A stretch of DNA of 64,000 nucleotides from Bacillus sp. MUM 116 (GCF_001866655.1 NZ_MLYR01000017.1:82817-146816), one strand, 5' to 3'; shown: positions 35,030 through 44,388, numbered from the stretch's first letter. Notes: generated by a model not told the origin, from the letters alone. Program-made: numbers and translations.

Positions 35030-37090
35030 ATGCTGGTATTTATTAATTTTATAGCCTTTCTGGCAGTAATGGGCTATGCGGTCTATTTATTTGCTAATCT
35101 GGTTTACAGTCGCATTTTATTTATTAAGTTAGGAAAGAAATCTAACTTAAAAGAAGACACTTGGAAACGTGCTCAGGAAGTTCTGATCAATGTGTTCGGC
35201 CAGCGAAAATTGTTTAAGGACAAGAAAAGCGGTCTTATGCATTTAGTATTATTTTATACCTTTTTTATCATTCAAGTAGGACTTATTGAACTCATCATAA
35301 AAGGATTTATTAAAGGTTTTGAATTTCCTTTTGGTGAGGGGCATAAATATTTTAGCCTTCTGCAGGAGTGGGCTACATTCCTTATGCTGTTGGCTGTCGT
35401 ATATGGATTTTATCGTCGTTATGGGGAAAAGGTAAAGCGATTGCAATGGAAGCGTGATGGCAAAGCTGCTTTTGTTTATATCGCTTTAGGTACGCTAACC
35501 TCATCAATCCTGCTTACATTAGGATTTGAAAAGATTATGTTAGATCAGGAACCGAATCTGGCCTATGCACCATTTTCTGGTGCTATTGCGTTATTGTTTA
35601 CCGGCGTCGGATCAACGGTAGGAACTGCGTTGTTCTATATATTTTGGTGGGTGCATATGATAACCGTCTTTTCATTCATGGTGTTCGTACCGCAGTCGAA
35701 ACAAGCACATGAGCTATTCGCAATGTTCAACATCTTTTTCAAAAAGAGCGGACCTGTTGGAAAATTGAGAAAGATTGACTTCGAGGATGAAGAAGCCGAG
35801 GAATACGGCGTCGGAAAAATTGAAGATTTTACTCAGCAGCAGCTGATCGATCTATATGCATGTGCGGAATGCGGCCGATGCACGAATATGTGTCCAGCTT
35901 CCGTAACCGGGAAGACGTTGTCTCCCATGCAATTAATTGTTAAGATGAGGGACCATTTGACGGAAAAAGGAGCAGCTGTAACATCCCGTAGCCCGTGGAT
36001 GCCTAGCCCTGTTTTTGGATCTTCTGCATTATCTCCAGGACTCGCAGCTCAGGAAACTGCGACAACCATTGAAATGCCTAATTTGATTGGTCATGTTATT
36101 ACCGAGGAAGAATTATGGGCCTGCACGACATGCCGAAATTGTGAAGACCAATGTCCGGTAGGGAACGAACATGTCGATAAAATCATTGATTTGAGGCGTT
36201 ATTTGGTTATGACCGAAGGAAGTATGCCTCACGAAGCTACCCGTTATTTTCAAAACATTGAGCGGCAGAGCAACCCATGGGGAATTAACCGGAAGGAGCG
36301 GATCAAGTGGCGTGAAGAATGTGAAGATATCAATGTTCCTACGGTAAATGAGGTGGAAGAATTCGACTATCTTTTTTGGGTGGGATCCATGGGATCCTTT
36401 GATAAACGAAGTCAAAAGATTGTACAATCTTTTGCCAAGATTATGAACGTAGCTGGAATCCGCTTTGCCATACTCGGTAATGAAGAGCGCAATTCCGGAG
36501 ATACGGCACGCAGAATGGGGAATGAATTCTTATTCCAACAATTATGTGAAGAGAATATTGCCAACTTCCAGGCTTACGGCGTGAAGAAAATTGTCACCAT
36601 CGATCCCCACGCTTTCAACACCTTTAAACATGAATATCCTGAGTTTGGTTTGGAAGCCGAGGTGTATCATCATACGGAACTAATTTGGAAGTGGATCCAG
36701 GAAGGCCGCATTAAGCTGGAGAAGGAGGTCAAAGAAGCGATTGCTTATCATGATTCCTGTTATCTGGGCCGCTACAACAACATCTTTGATATCCCACGAA
36801 AAATTCTTAAATCTGTTCCCGGCGTAAAAATCTTGGAGATGGAACGGAATAAGGAAGATGCCATGTGTTGTGGAGCTGGAGGCGGCAGGATGTGGATCGA
36901 GGAAACTCAGGGGAAACGGATTAATGTAGAACGTGTTGAACAAGCACTCCAAGTTAGTCCAACGATGATTGGAAGTAATTGTCCCTATTGTCTAACAATG
37001 ATGAGTGATGGAACGAAGACAAAAGAGGTCGAGGAACGAGTAAAAACCATGGACATTGCCGAAATCGTAGAAAAATCCTTATTTTTTTAA
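35030..37090 (+). CDS. Membrane Fe-S oxidoreductase, probable ETF:quinone reductase (FadF-like)
   Basis: 686 residues. N-terminal third: five to six membrane helices (FINFIAFLAVMGYAVYLFANLVY and others), related to nitrate reductase gamma. Two 4Fe-4S motifs: CAECGRCTNMCP (Cys278/281/284/288) and CTTCRNCEDQCP (365/368/371/375). The C-terminal cysteine-rich domain holds HDSCYLGRYN and CCGAGGGRMW. The first cysteine-rich repeat reads VGSMGSFDKR, with Ser453 where I expect the family Cys. It likely takes electrons from EtfAB (encoded next) to menaquinone, as B. subtilis FadF/YwjF is thought to do. Confidence 0.87.
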   Translation: MLVFINFIAFLAVMGYAVYLFANLVYSRILFIKLGKKSNLKEDTWKRAQEVLINVFGQRKLFKDKKSGLMHLVLFYTFFIIQVGLIELIIKGFIKGFEFPFGEGHKYFSLLQEWATFLMLLAVVYGFYRRYGEKVKRLQWKRDGKAAFVYIALGTLTSSILLTLGFEKIMLDQEPNLAYAPFSGAIALLFTGVGSTVGTALFYIFWWVHMITVFSFMVFVPQSKQAHELFAMFNIFFKKSGPVGKLRKIDFEDEEAEEYGVGKIEDFTQQQLIDLYACAECGRCTNMCPASVTGKTLSPMQLIVKMRDHLTEKGAAVTSRSPWMPSPVFGSSALSPGLAAQETATTIEMPNLIGHVITEEELWACTTCRNCEDQCPVGNEHVDKIIDLRRYLVMTEGSMPHEATRYFQNIERQSNPWGINRKERIKWREECEDINVPTVNEVEEFDYLFWVGSMGSFDKRSQKIVQSFAKIMNVAGIRFAILGNEERNSGDTARRMGNEFLFQQLCEENIANFQAYGVKKIVTIDPHAFNTFKHEYPEFGLEAEVYHHTELIWKWIQEGRIKLEKEVKEAIAYHDSCYLGRYNNIFDIPRKILKSVPGVKILEMERNKEDAMCCGAGGGRMWIEETQGKRINVERVEQALQVSPTMIGSNCPYCLTMMSDGTKTKEVEERVKTMDIAEIVEKSLFF

Positions 37091-37164
37091 AAAAGCCCAT
37101 TTAGTCTCCAATCGCATCTAACGGTGAATGAAAATCGGTAGATGTAGATGGGGATCGAGTCGAA

Positions 37165-37257
37165 GATTCATTATTGAATTGTTCGATTCAAAAATAAATG
37201 ATGATTTAAATCACCATGGTGAACGGTGTCTCGGGAATAATAAATCTATTTTGAATT
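37165..37257 (+). promoter_or_regulatory. Enhancer (UAS) module P2
   Basis: Dyad GATTCATTATTGAATT (37165-37180), then TTCGATTCAAAA (37182-37193) and TTTTGAATT (37249-37257). Same ATTCA-N4-TGAAT core as P1 and P3, same distance to the -24 box. Confidence 0.65.
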
Positions 37258-37307
37258 AGGTGTAGACTTTAAAAGTCGGTAAATCAAGTAGTTTGCATTA
37301 TTTTAAT

Positions 37308-37324
37308 TTGGCATAAAAATTGCT
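37308..37324 (+). promoter_or_regulatory. Sigma-54 (SigL) promoter P2
   Basis: TTGGCATAAAAATTGCT, exact -24/-12 spacing, 43 bases before etfB. Confidence 0.82.
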
Positions 37325-37367
37325 GTTAAGTATTATGTGAAATATTTTATAGGAAAGGGGCAAGAGA

Positions 37368-38135
37368 ATGAAAATAGTGGTGTTGTTAAAGCAGACGTTT
37401 GATACTGAGGAGAAAATTTCTCTTCAAAACGGCAAGATTAGTGAACAAGGGGTCGAATTCATTATTAATCCGTATGATGAGTATGCTGTGGAAGAAGCGA
37501 TGAAGTTAAAAGAGGAACTAGGGGCAGAAGTAACGATACTTACCGTTGGTCCGTCCCGGACGGAAAGCGCACTTCGAACAGCCTTAGCCATGGGGGCTGA
37601 TAGGGCTTTAATGATTGAACAGAATGGTTCCGAATTGGATGAATATGTGATTTCCAATCTTATTGCCGCGGCTATCAGGGACCATGGCTTTGACCTTATT
37701 CTTGGCGGAAATATGGCGGTCGATTCAGGAGCTGGCCAAATCGCCGTACGGCTGGCGGAAATTCTAGGGATTCCCCACGTTGCAGCCATTACAAAATTAT
37801 CGATCGTAGGGAGAAACGCAACCGCTGAAAGAGATGTAGAAGGAGATTTGGAGACGATCGAAGTAGAGCTACCCTTCTTGGCGACTGCCCAACAAGGGTT
37901 AAATGAACCGCGGTACCCTTCCCTTCCCGGGATTATGAAGGCAAAAAAAAAGCCGATCGAGAAAGTATCAGCCGATGACCTGGAGATCTCCAATGAGGAA
38001 CGAAGTGTCCGAACAGAGGTTCTTGACCAATATTTGCCTCCTAAAAAGCAAGCTGGGCAAATTCTAACTGGAGAAATGGCTCACCAGGTGAGCGAATTGG
38101 TTCAGCAGCTTCGCACAAAGGCAAAAGTCATTTAA
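37368..38135 (+). CDS. etfB: Electron transfer flavoprotein beta subunit
   Basis: 255 residues. MKIVVLLKQTFDTEEKI, INPYDEYAVEEAMKLKEE, TVGPSRTESALRTALAMGADRALMI and the AMP/FAD site DLILGGNMAVDSGAGQIAVRLAE are typical of EtfB, with LPFLATAQQGLNEPRYPSLPGIMKAKKK at the C-terminal side. Forms a soluble heterodimer with EtfA that accepts electrons from the acyl-CoA dehydrogenase. Ribosome site GGAAAGGGG; under sigma-54 promoter P2. Confidence 0.95.
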   Translation: MKIVVLLKQTFDTEEKISLQNGKISEQGVEFIINPYDEYAVEEAMKLKEELGAEVTILTVGPSRTESALRTALAMGADRALMIEQNGSELDEYVISNLIAAAIRDHGFDLILGGNMAVDSGAGQIAVRLAEILGIPHVAAITKLSIVGRNATAERDVEGDLETIEVELPFLATAQQGLNEPRYPSLPGIMKAKKKPIEKVSADDLEISNEERSVRTEVLDQYLPPKKQAGQILTGEMAHQVSELVQQLRTKAKVI

Positions 38136-38153
38136 TAAGAGAGGGCTGAGAAG

Positions 38154-39125
38154 ATGAGCAAAAAAGTACTTGTAGTAGCAGAGACAAAAAACGGAAAATT
38201 GAGAAATGTATCCTTTGAAGCATTGACAGTTGCTCAATCTGTGGCGGAAGGTGGGGAAGTGGCTGCAGTCCTATTTGGATCTGGTGCAGCTACCTATTTG
38301 GAAGAAATCAGCCAATACGGAGCCACCCGGCTGTATGTGTCCGATCATGAGGCTCTATCCACTTATACTACGGAAGCATATGCTCAAGCATTGGCCAGCT
38401 TGATTCAAGAAGTGCAGGCAGATATCATCCTAATGGGTCATACAGCCATAGGGAAAGATGTGGCACCGCGGGTTTCCGCCCGAATGGGGATGGGGTTGAT
38501 TTCCGATTGTACGAATGTCGAAACAAGTGGGGGCAATCTTGTGTTTACTCGTCCGATTTATGCGGGCAAAGCATTTGAAAGGAAAACATTCCGTGAAGGA
38601 AAAGAATTTGCGACCCTTCGTCCCAATAACTTTGAGACGGTCATTAAACCAGCCCAGACGGAGTTGGTTTCTTATCAACCGGAAATAAAAGATTTGCGAA
38701 AGATTGTGAAGGAAATCGTGAAAAAAACAGCAGGCGGGGTCGATCTCAGTGAGGCTAAAATCATTGTTTCCGGCGGCAGAGGGGTGAAGAGTACAGAAGG
38801 GTTTCACCCGCTCAGGGAACTAGCGAAAGTTCTAGGAGGAGCTGTTGGGGCCTCGCGGGGAGCTTGTGACGCTGAATATTGTGATTACTCCCTACAAATT
38901 GGACAAACGGGAAAAGTAGTCACACCTGACCTTTATATCGCCTGCGGAATTTCAGGTGCCATTCAGCATTTGGCCGGCATGTCTAGTTCTAAAATTATTG
39001 TTGCAATTAATAAGGACCCGGAGGCACCCATTTTTCAAGTGGCTGATTACGGGATTGTCGGGGATTTATTTGAGGTTGTCCCCATGTTAACGGAAGAATT
39101 CAAACAGGTATTAGTAACTAGCTAA
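38154..39125 (+). CDS. etfA: Electron transfer flavoprotein alpha subunit
   Basis: 323 residues. FAD-binding C-terminal domain: VSGGRGVKS, LGGAVGASRGACDA, QIGQTGKVVTPDLYIACGISGAIQHLAGM and INKDPEAPIFQVADYGIVGD. Partner of EtfB 18 bases upstream. A regulon-specific ETF pair suggests dedicated electron flow from the dehydrogenase at 45740 to the Fe-S protein at 35030. Terminator follows immediately. Confidence 0.95.
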   Translation: MSKKVLVVAETKNGKLRNVSFEALTVAQSVAEGGEVAAVLFGSGAATYLEEISQYGATRLYVSDHEALSTYTTEAYAQALASLIQEVQADIILMGHTAIGKDVAPRVSARMGMGLISDCTNVETSGGNLVFTRPIYAGKAFERKTFREGKEFATLRPNNFETVIKPAQTELVSYQPEIKDLRKIVKEIVKKTAGGVDLSEAKIIVSGGRGVKSTEGFHPLRELAKVLGGAVGASRGACDAEYCDYSLQIGQTGKVVTPDLYIACGISGAIQHLAGMSSSKIIVAINKDPEAPIFQVADYGIVGDLFEVVPMLTEEFKQVLVTS

Positions 39126-39131
39126 AAAGAA

Positions 39132-39168
39132 CAACATCTCCCATGCTGTAAAGGGAGATGTTGCCTTT
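39132..39168 (+). terminator. Terminator after etfA
   Basis: CAACATCTCCC / GGGAGATGTTG perfect 11-bp stem, 9-base loop, then CCTTTTG. Confidence 0.8.
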
Positions 39169-39209
39169 TGGAGGTTCAGAACGGAGAGATTAATATGGAG
39201 GGTTGAGAG

Positions 39210-39452
39210 ATGAACCCATTAGATTTCCGTGTTCAAATGGAAATGAAAGCTACGGAAATTTTATCAAAATTAATAGCGGAAAGGGAAAAGAAAGTACGGT
39301 ATAAATTATGCGGGCACTTACTGGAAATTTATGAAGAGTTGGATATTAATGTTTTTGGAAATCCATTATTTTGGGAGTTGATACAAATCAGTCTTGATGA
39401 ATTAATCATGAATGATGTTGATGAGAGGGTTTCTAAACTGGATACCATCTAA
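39210..39452 (+). CDS. Small protein of unknown function
   Basis: 80 residues, acidic and mostly helical: MNPLDFRVQMEMKATEIL, then EREKKVRYKLCGHLLEIYEELDI and WELIQISLDELIMNDVDERV. A good ribosome site (GGAGGG, nine bases upstream) supports translation. No signal or membrane segment, and I do not recognise the family. It follows the etfA terminator, so it may be a separate unit. Confidence 0.5.
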   Translation: MNPLDFRVQMEMKATEILSKLIAEREKKVRYKLCGHLLEIYEELDINVFGNPLFWELIQISLDELIMNDVDERVSKLDTI

Positions 39453-39485
39453 TCTTTGTTATCGCCCCTAAAGGAGATATGAGAG

Positions 39486-39614
39486 ATTAAGCTTAAATCA
39501 ATAATAATACATGCGGTACAGACACCGAAAAAAATAGAGGATTTGCGTGATGAAATGTATCAACTAGCGAGGAAGAAAGGTCTAGCTAGTCAGAAGTTCT
39601 TAAAATCAGCATGA
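39486..39614 (+). pseudogene. Spo0E-like phosphatase remnant or short gene with ATT start
   Basis: A 42-codon frame ends at 39612-39614 and contains KKIEDLRDEMYQLARKKGL, close to the Spo0E-family helix-turn pattern (LRxxM, then A-x-x-KGL). The family's SQELD motif is absent at the end. AAAGGAG precedes it at correct spacing but the codon there is ATT, not ATG. Either an ATT start or a dead relic. Spo0E proteins dephosphorylate Spo0A~P. Confidence 0.4.
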
Positions 39615-40138
39615 TAATAGATAAGGAAATAAATACCTTCCTGAAATCCCGGTTAAAAATCAAGAAATTATCGTAATTAGAGGTAGAAAATGAGGTTAAT
39701 AGTGAAGGGGGGACTAGGTTGGCTATGTGCTTCCCACATACCATATCATTTAATAATTGAACCTGAAAATAATGCAGGTCTAACTTTTAAAATGCAGGAA
39801 GCTGGAACTGTATCGGTTGCCCCTACATAGATTTGATAGCTAATGAAATTATCCCTCCAGGAGCTATTTAGTTCCCAATCCACTACTCATGTTTTTTGCT
39901 ATTGGCTATGTCGTTCTAATTCTTCTCCAACTAAATCGACACAAAGGTAAAAAAGGAATTTCCATGTTATTGCTAAAAAGGTAAAAAGACGGTAAAATTT
40001 TAAGAGTCTGACTCTTCAGACTTGCAGCTTTGAATCTAATTTTATTAATAAATAGAAATGTCAAAAAATATATTTTTGATACCTAAATAACAGGTGAAAC
40101 CGTTGATAAATCAATTTTTATAGAGGAAGGTAGAATCG
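39615..40138. other. Intergenic region without a clear gene
   Basis: Stop-rich sequence. A 46-codon frame at 39690-39830 has a weak ribosome site (AGAGG) and no recognisable motif; I do not call it a gene. A cre-like site sits at 40095. Confidence 0.4.
40095..40108 (+). promoter_or_regulatory. Candidate cre site upstream of the enhancer-binding protein gene
   Basis: TGAAACCGTTGATA has one mismatch to TGWNANCGNTNWCA, 31 bases before the start. Would place the whole sigma-54 regulon under carbon catabolite control. Confidence 0.4.
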
Positions 40139-41815
40139 ATGAATAATTTCCCTAATTGGCTGGAATCTATTCCTTTTCCTATGGTCATAACAAATCAACA
40201 AGATGAAATAGAAAATTACAATTCTTTATTTTTCAAACTATTTGACGAAGTAGCGATTGGAGTGAATATAAAAGAGTTCTTTCATCAATGGGAAGCACTG
40301 GGGGATCCTCTTATTTCGGCTAAAAAAGGGGATCAATCCTATTTATTGCAGTGCAACAATGTCGAGAGTCAAACACAAACATCGGTGCTTTACATTGTCT
40401 CTAAAGATACCTCTTTTCAGCATTTACAAGAAAAAATAAGTAAATTGGAGCTTGAGAATAAAGAACTAGAAGCTGTTTTCGAGAACTCCACCGAAGGGAT
40501 TTATATTACTGACTGTGATGGAGTGACGCTAAAAGTAAATGGCACTGTGGAGAGAGGCCTTTCCCAGAAGAAGGAATCTCTTATTGGAAAGAACATGAAG
40601 GAGTTACTCCAGGAAGGAATTGTGAATGAAACGATGACTTTCAAGGTGCTTGCACAGGGAAAGATGATTCATTCTGCACCGACTAACCAGTTCAACACAC
40701 TTATAAAAACCGCTGTCCCTATTTTTAATAAAACGGGAGAAATCAAGAAGGTAGTCACCTACATTCGGAATTTATCAGAATTAAATCACCTTCATCAAGA
40801 GCTAAAAAAGGCATTGGAAATGAATGAGCGCTATAAAGAAGAGTTAGAAAAATTAAAGAACAATACTTGGTGGGATCCGAATGTCATAGTGGAAAGCAAA
40901 TTATTAATAAATGTTTATGAGATGGCAAATCGAATTGCCAATTTCGATGCTACCGTGTTGGTGCTTGGGGAGACAGGAGTAGGGAAAGATGTATTGGCTC
41001 GGCATATCTATCAAGCTAGCCACAGGGGGGCGAAGGGAGAATTCATTAAAATCAATTGCGGAGCCATTCCCCAGGATCTCTTGGAATCAGAGTTATTCGG
41101 TTATGAGGCGGGCTCTTTTACAGGTGCGGACCGGAGGGGAAAACCCGGGTTGTTTGAACTGGCTGATCAAGGGGTTTTGTTTTTGGATGAAGTGGGTGAA
41201 CTGCCTTTCGCTTTACAGGTTAAATTGCTTCGCGTTTTGCAGGATAAACAGATTCTACGGATTGGAGGAACCAGACCAAAAAGCATAGATGTAAGGCTAA
41301 TAGCGGCAACGAATCGAGATTTAAAAGAGATGGTCAAAAAGGGAGAGTTTAGGGAAGATTTGTACTATCGCTTAAATGTGCTTCCGATCTCTATCCCTCC
41401 TTTGCGGGAAAGAAAAGAGGATATATTACCACTGGTTAAATCAATCCTTAAGAAAGTAAATGAAAAATACGCAATCTCTAAGGAATTCGACACAAGTTTA
41501 GAAAACTTTTTCTACAGCTATAAGTGGCCGGGAAATGTGAGGGAACTATCCAATCTTGTAGAACGGCTGATCATGACTGTACCTCATAAATTTATCACTG
41601 CGGCTGATCTTCCGGAAGAGTATAAGGTGCGGAAAGTTGCTACTAGCGAAATAACACTGAAGGAAGCGATGGAGAATGTTGAACTTGAGATTTTATCCCA
41701 AGCTGTTCAAAAATTTAAAAATACGTATGAAATGGCAGAAAAGTTGGGGACGAGCCAAGCTACAATCGTAAGAAGACTCAAAAAATATAATTTGTCATCA
41801 CCTACGATTATCTGA
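40139..41815 (+). CDS. Sigma-54-dependent enhancer-binding protein (PAS-AAA+-Fis)
   Basis: 558 residues. Two PAS-like regions (about 5-95, and 108-215 with ENSTEGIYITDCDG), a coiled linker, then an AAA+ domain: Walker A GETGVGKD (277-284), GSFTGA sigma-54 contact loop (325-330), Walker B GVLFLDE (345-351), and arginine-rich DLYYRLNVLPI / PPLRER. The C-terminal Fis-type HTH reads AEKLGTSQATIVRRLKKYNL. No receiver domain, so it senses a small ligand through PAS, as AcoR/RocR-type activators do. Three sigma-54 promoters with a shared dyad surround it, so it is their probable activator. Confidence 0.93.
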   Translation: MNNFPNWLESIPFPMVITNQQDEIENYNSLFFKLFDEVAIGVNIKEFFHQWEALGDPLISAKKGDQSYLLQCNNVESQTQTSVLYIVSKDTSFQHLQEKISKLELENKELEAVFENSTEGIYITDCDGVTLKVNGTVERGLSQKKESLIGKNMKELLQEGIVNETMTFKVLAQGKMIHSAPTNQFNTLIKTAVPIFNKTGEIKKVVTYIRNLSELNHLHQELKKALEMNERYKEELEKLKNNTWWDPNVIVESKLLINVYEMANRIANFDATVLVLGETGVGKDVLARHIYQASHRGAKGEFIKINCGAIPQDLLESELFGYEAGSFTGADRRGKPGLFELADQGVLFLDEVGELPFALQVKLLRVLQDKQILRIGGTRPKSIDVRLIAATNRDLKEMVKKGEFREDLYYRLNVLPISIPPLRERKEDILPLVKSILKKVNEKYAISKEFDTSLENFFYSYKWPGNVRELSNLVERLIMTVPHKFITAADLPEEYKVRKVATSEITLKEAMENVELEILSQAVQKFKNTYEMAEKLGTSQATIVRRLKKYNLSSPTII

Positions 41816-41853
41816 AATTTCTGGAATCCCGGCATTAGGGATCAAAAAGAATA

Positions 41854-41910
41854 AGTCTTACTGATTTAATCTATGAATGAAGATGAATCAGCAAGGCTTT
41901 TTTTCTTTTT
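41854..41910 (+). terminator. Terminator after the enhancer-binding protein gene
   Basis: AGTCTTACTGATT / AATCAGCAAGGCT (one mismatch, one G-T) followed by a long T-rich tract. Confidence 0.8.
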
Positions 41911-41925
41911 TTAACGGTTTAATAC

Positions 41926-42006
41926 GATTCACTATTGAATTTAACGTTTCAAGAATGATTCAACTAATTCCAAGGAAATCGGACCTATAGGATTTAATTT
42001 TGAATC
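41926..42006 (+). promoter_or_regulatory. Enhancer (UAS) module P3
   Basis: Dyad GATTCACTATTGAATT (41926-41941), GATTCAACTAATTC (41957-41970) and TTTTGAATC (41998-42006), matching module P1 in sequence and spacing over about 105 bases. Confidence 0.7.
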
Positions 42007-42067
42007 TTTCGAAATGGGCCATGATGAACCAATCCCTAATTGTCATACTTTTTAGCGATTCTTAATA

Positions 42068-42084
42068 TTGGCATTATTCTTGCA
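42068..42084 (+). promoter_or_regulatory. Sigma-54 (SigL) promoter P3
   Basis: TTGGCATTATTCTTGCA, exact -24/-12 spacing, 149 bases before the synthetase start. Confidence 0.82.
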
Positions 42085-42233
42085 AAATGATAATTATAGG
42101 AAACATTGCTTGTTATTCCTTGTTAAGACGGCAAACAAGAGGGAGATGATGTGTTTATCCATAAGTAGAAAAGAAGATGGTGAGTATGGGGGTAGTAATT
42201 TAGGAGGAAGAAATAATCAAAGAGGTGATTAGT

Positions 42234-44360
42234 GTGAAGAAAAACCTAAGTTTAGAACCTATGTTTTCTCCCCAGTCTATTACAATCATTGGTGCATCAG
42301 CGGGAGCAGGAAAAATAAGCGCAAGACCGTTATATCTTTTACGTAAGTTGGGGTATCAAGGATCTATTTACCCTGTTAATGCAAAATACACAGAAATAGA
42401 AGGGTACCCCTGCATTCAGGAGATCGAAAATTTGCCAAAGGATATTGATCTGGCCATTATTTCGATTAAGGCCAGTGAGGTGCTGCCTACCCTAGAGAAG
42501 CTGGCAAAGAGGTCAGTGAAAAGCGCAGTTGTTTTCAGTTCAGGTTTTTCAGAGGCTGGAGAAAGTGGACATGAACTTCAACAACGCTTAAATGAATTTG
42601 TTGAAGAAACGGGTATTCCAGTTTTAGGGCCTAATTCTTTAGGATTTTTCAATTTAAAAGAGGGGGCCATTGCTTCATTTCTACAACTTGAACCCAGTCG
42701 TATGGATCCCATTGCATTTATTACACAAAGCGGTGCTTTTGGAACCCTTTCCTACAAAATGTTAAATGACATGGGGACGGGCTTTCAGTATTTTGTTTCT
42801 TCAGGTAACGAGGCTGCCGTTGATTTTTTTGATTATGTTCAATACTTTGCCAACCAGGAAGATATCAAGGTGATTGGCGGTTATATTGAAGGGGCAAGGG
42901 ATCTGGAAAAAATGAATGAAGCTATCCGCCTGTGTCAATATCATGAAAAGCCGCTTATATTGATGAAAGTCGGAAAGTCCGAAAAGGGAACCGAAGCAGC
43001 GACTTCTCATACCGCTTCTCTGACTGGGGATGCATCTATTTACACCAGTTATTTTAAACAAAAGAATGTCATTCAAGTAGATGATGAAGAAGAATTGATC
43101 GATACATTAAATTTGTTTAATAATGCGAAAAAAAGTTCGCAAAGAGGTGGTGTTGCTGTGGTCACCATTTCGGGCGGAGCAGGAATTGTAATGGCTGACA
43201 AATGTGAACAGTACGGAATTGAGCTAGCTAAGTTGATGCCTGAAACCACCTCGAAGCTAAAAGAACTTTTACCCACTTTTGCATCCGTGAAAAATCCTAT
43301 TGATGTGACAGCGCAGATCATGCAGGATCTTGAAAAACTCTTCGAGAGTATCCGGGTGACATTAGAAGATGATGAGGTAGAGGCTCTTGTGGTTTACACC
43401 CAGTTGGGGGATTCTCTGGCTCCGAAATTTGTCCCTGGTTTATCGGAAATAGCCAAACAAACAAATAAAACTTTTGTTGTTTGCTGGGCTGGAGCTTCAG
43501 AACAAACGAAAGAAGCGTTATTTGCCGGAGGTGTTTGTTGGCTGCCTACTCCAAGCCGTTCCATTCGAGCTTTAAAAAATCTGTTGCATTATAACCGACG
43601 AAAAGAACTGTTATCAAAACAAGATCTTGCTGTTACAGAAAGATTAACGAATCGTACGGTATTGGAAGCTTATGAAGGAATCGTAAATGAATATACGGGC
43701 AAAAGACATTTGGAGAACTATGGAATCTCTGTGCCGGCAGGCAGCATAGTTAAAAGTGTTGAAAACGCTGTCAAGACTGCTGAAGAAATAGGATACCCTG
43801 TGGTATTAAAAGTTTTGTCCAGGCAAATCGCACACAAAAGCGATGCTGGTATCGTGAAAGTCAATCTAAAGTCTGAGGATGAGGTAAGAAATTCTTTTGA
43901 AGAAATCCTAACCCATGCCAAAAAATACGACCCTCAAGTTCAAATTGAAGGTGTACTTGTAGAGAAGATGATAGGAGAGGGACTTGAGGTGATGATCGGT
44001 TCCATTCAAGATCCGGTATTCGGACCTTGCATCCTGTTAGGCTTAGGAGGCATTTTTGTTGAAGTATTAAACGATACGGTGATCAGGCCAGCTCCGTTAA
44101 CCATAGAAGATGCATGGGAGATGATTCGATCCCTAAAAGGATATGCCATGTTAAAAGGCATCCGCGGCCAAGGGACTTATGATGTCCAAGCATTGGCTGA
44201 AACACTTGTTAAGGTTTCGGAATTTTGCCTAGATCAAAAAGATTGGCTGCAAGAATTGGATATAAATCCAGTTATGGTACAGGTTGCAGAAAAAGGTGTA
44301 ATGGCTCTTGATGCTTTACTTGTAGGAAAGCAAACAGCCAAACATTTATCTTATTTATAA
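42234..44360 (+). CDS. ADP-forming acyl-CoA synthetase (acetate--CoA ligase type, fused)
   Basis: 708 residues from GTG 42234 (AGAGGTG upstream; GTG 42225 possible). Order: CoA-binding Rossmann domain (ITIIGASAGAGKISARPL), succinyl-CoA ligase-like domain (FITQSGAFG, phospho-His259 in SHTASLTGDAS), and a C-terminal ATP-grasp domain (GYPVVLKVLSRQIAHKSDAGIVKVNL, EGLEVMIGSIQDPVFGP). It makes an acyl-CoA from an acid, ATP and CoA, yielding ADP, cheaper than AMP-forming ligases. First gene of the P3 operon, so it probably activates the imported acid. Confidence 0.92.
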   Translation: MKKNLSLEPMFSPQSITIIGASAGAGKISARPLYLLRKLGYQGSIYPVNAKYTEIEGYPCIQEIENLPKDIDLAIISIKASEVLPTLEKLAKRSVKSAVVFSSGFSEAGESGHELQQRLNEFVEETGIPVLGPNSLGFFNLKEGAIASFLQLEPSRMDPIAFITQSGAFGTLSYKMLNDMGTGFQYFVSSGNEAAVDFFDYVQYFANQEDIKVIGGYIEGARDLEKMNEAIRLCQYHEKPLILMKVGKSEKGTEAATSHTASLTGDASIYTSYFKQKNVIQVDDEEELIDTLNLFNNAKKSSQRGGVAVVTISGGAGIVMADKCEQYGIELAKLMPETTSKLKELLPTFASVKNPIDVTAQIMQDLEKLFESIRVTLEDDEVEALVVYTQLGDSLAPKFVPGLSEIAKQTNKTFVVCWAGASEQTKEALFAGGVCWLPTPSRSIRALKNLLHYNRRKELLSKQDLAVTERLTNRTVLEAYEGIVNEYTGKRHLENYGISVPAGSIVKSVENAVKTAEEIGYPVVLKVLSRQIAHKSDAGIVKVNLKSEDEVRNSFEEILTHAKKYDPQVQIEGVLVEKMIGEGLEVMIGSIQDPVFGPCILLGLGGIFVEVLNDTVIRPAPLTIEDAWEMIRSLKGYAMLKGIRGQGTYDVQALAETLVKVSEFCLDQKDWLQELDINPVMVQVAEKGVMALDALLVGKQTAKHLSYL

Positions 44361-44388
44361 ACATCGGTTTCGGAAGGGTGAGTGGTTT

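Noticed and set aside
39690..39830. 46-codon open frame with weak ribosome site
   Set aside because: No recognisable motif and surrounded by stop-rich sequence; not enough evidence for a gene.
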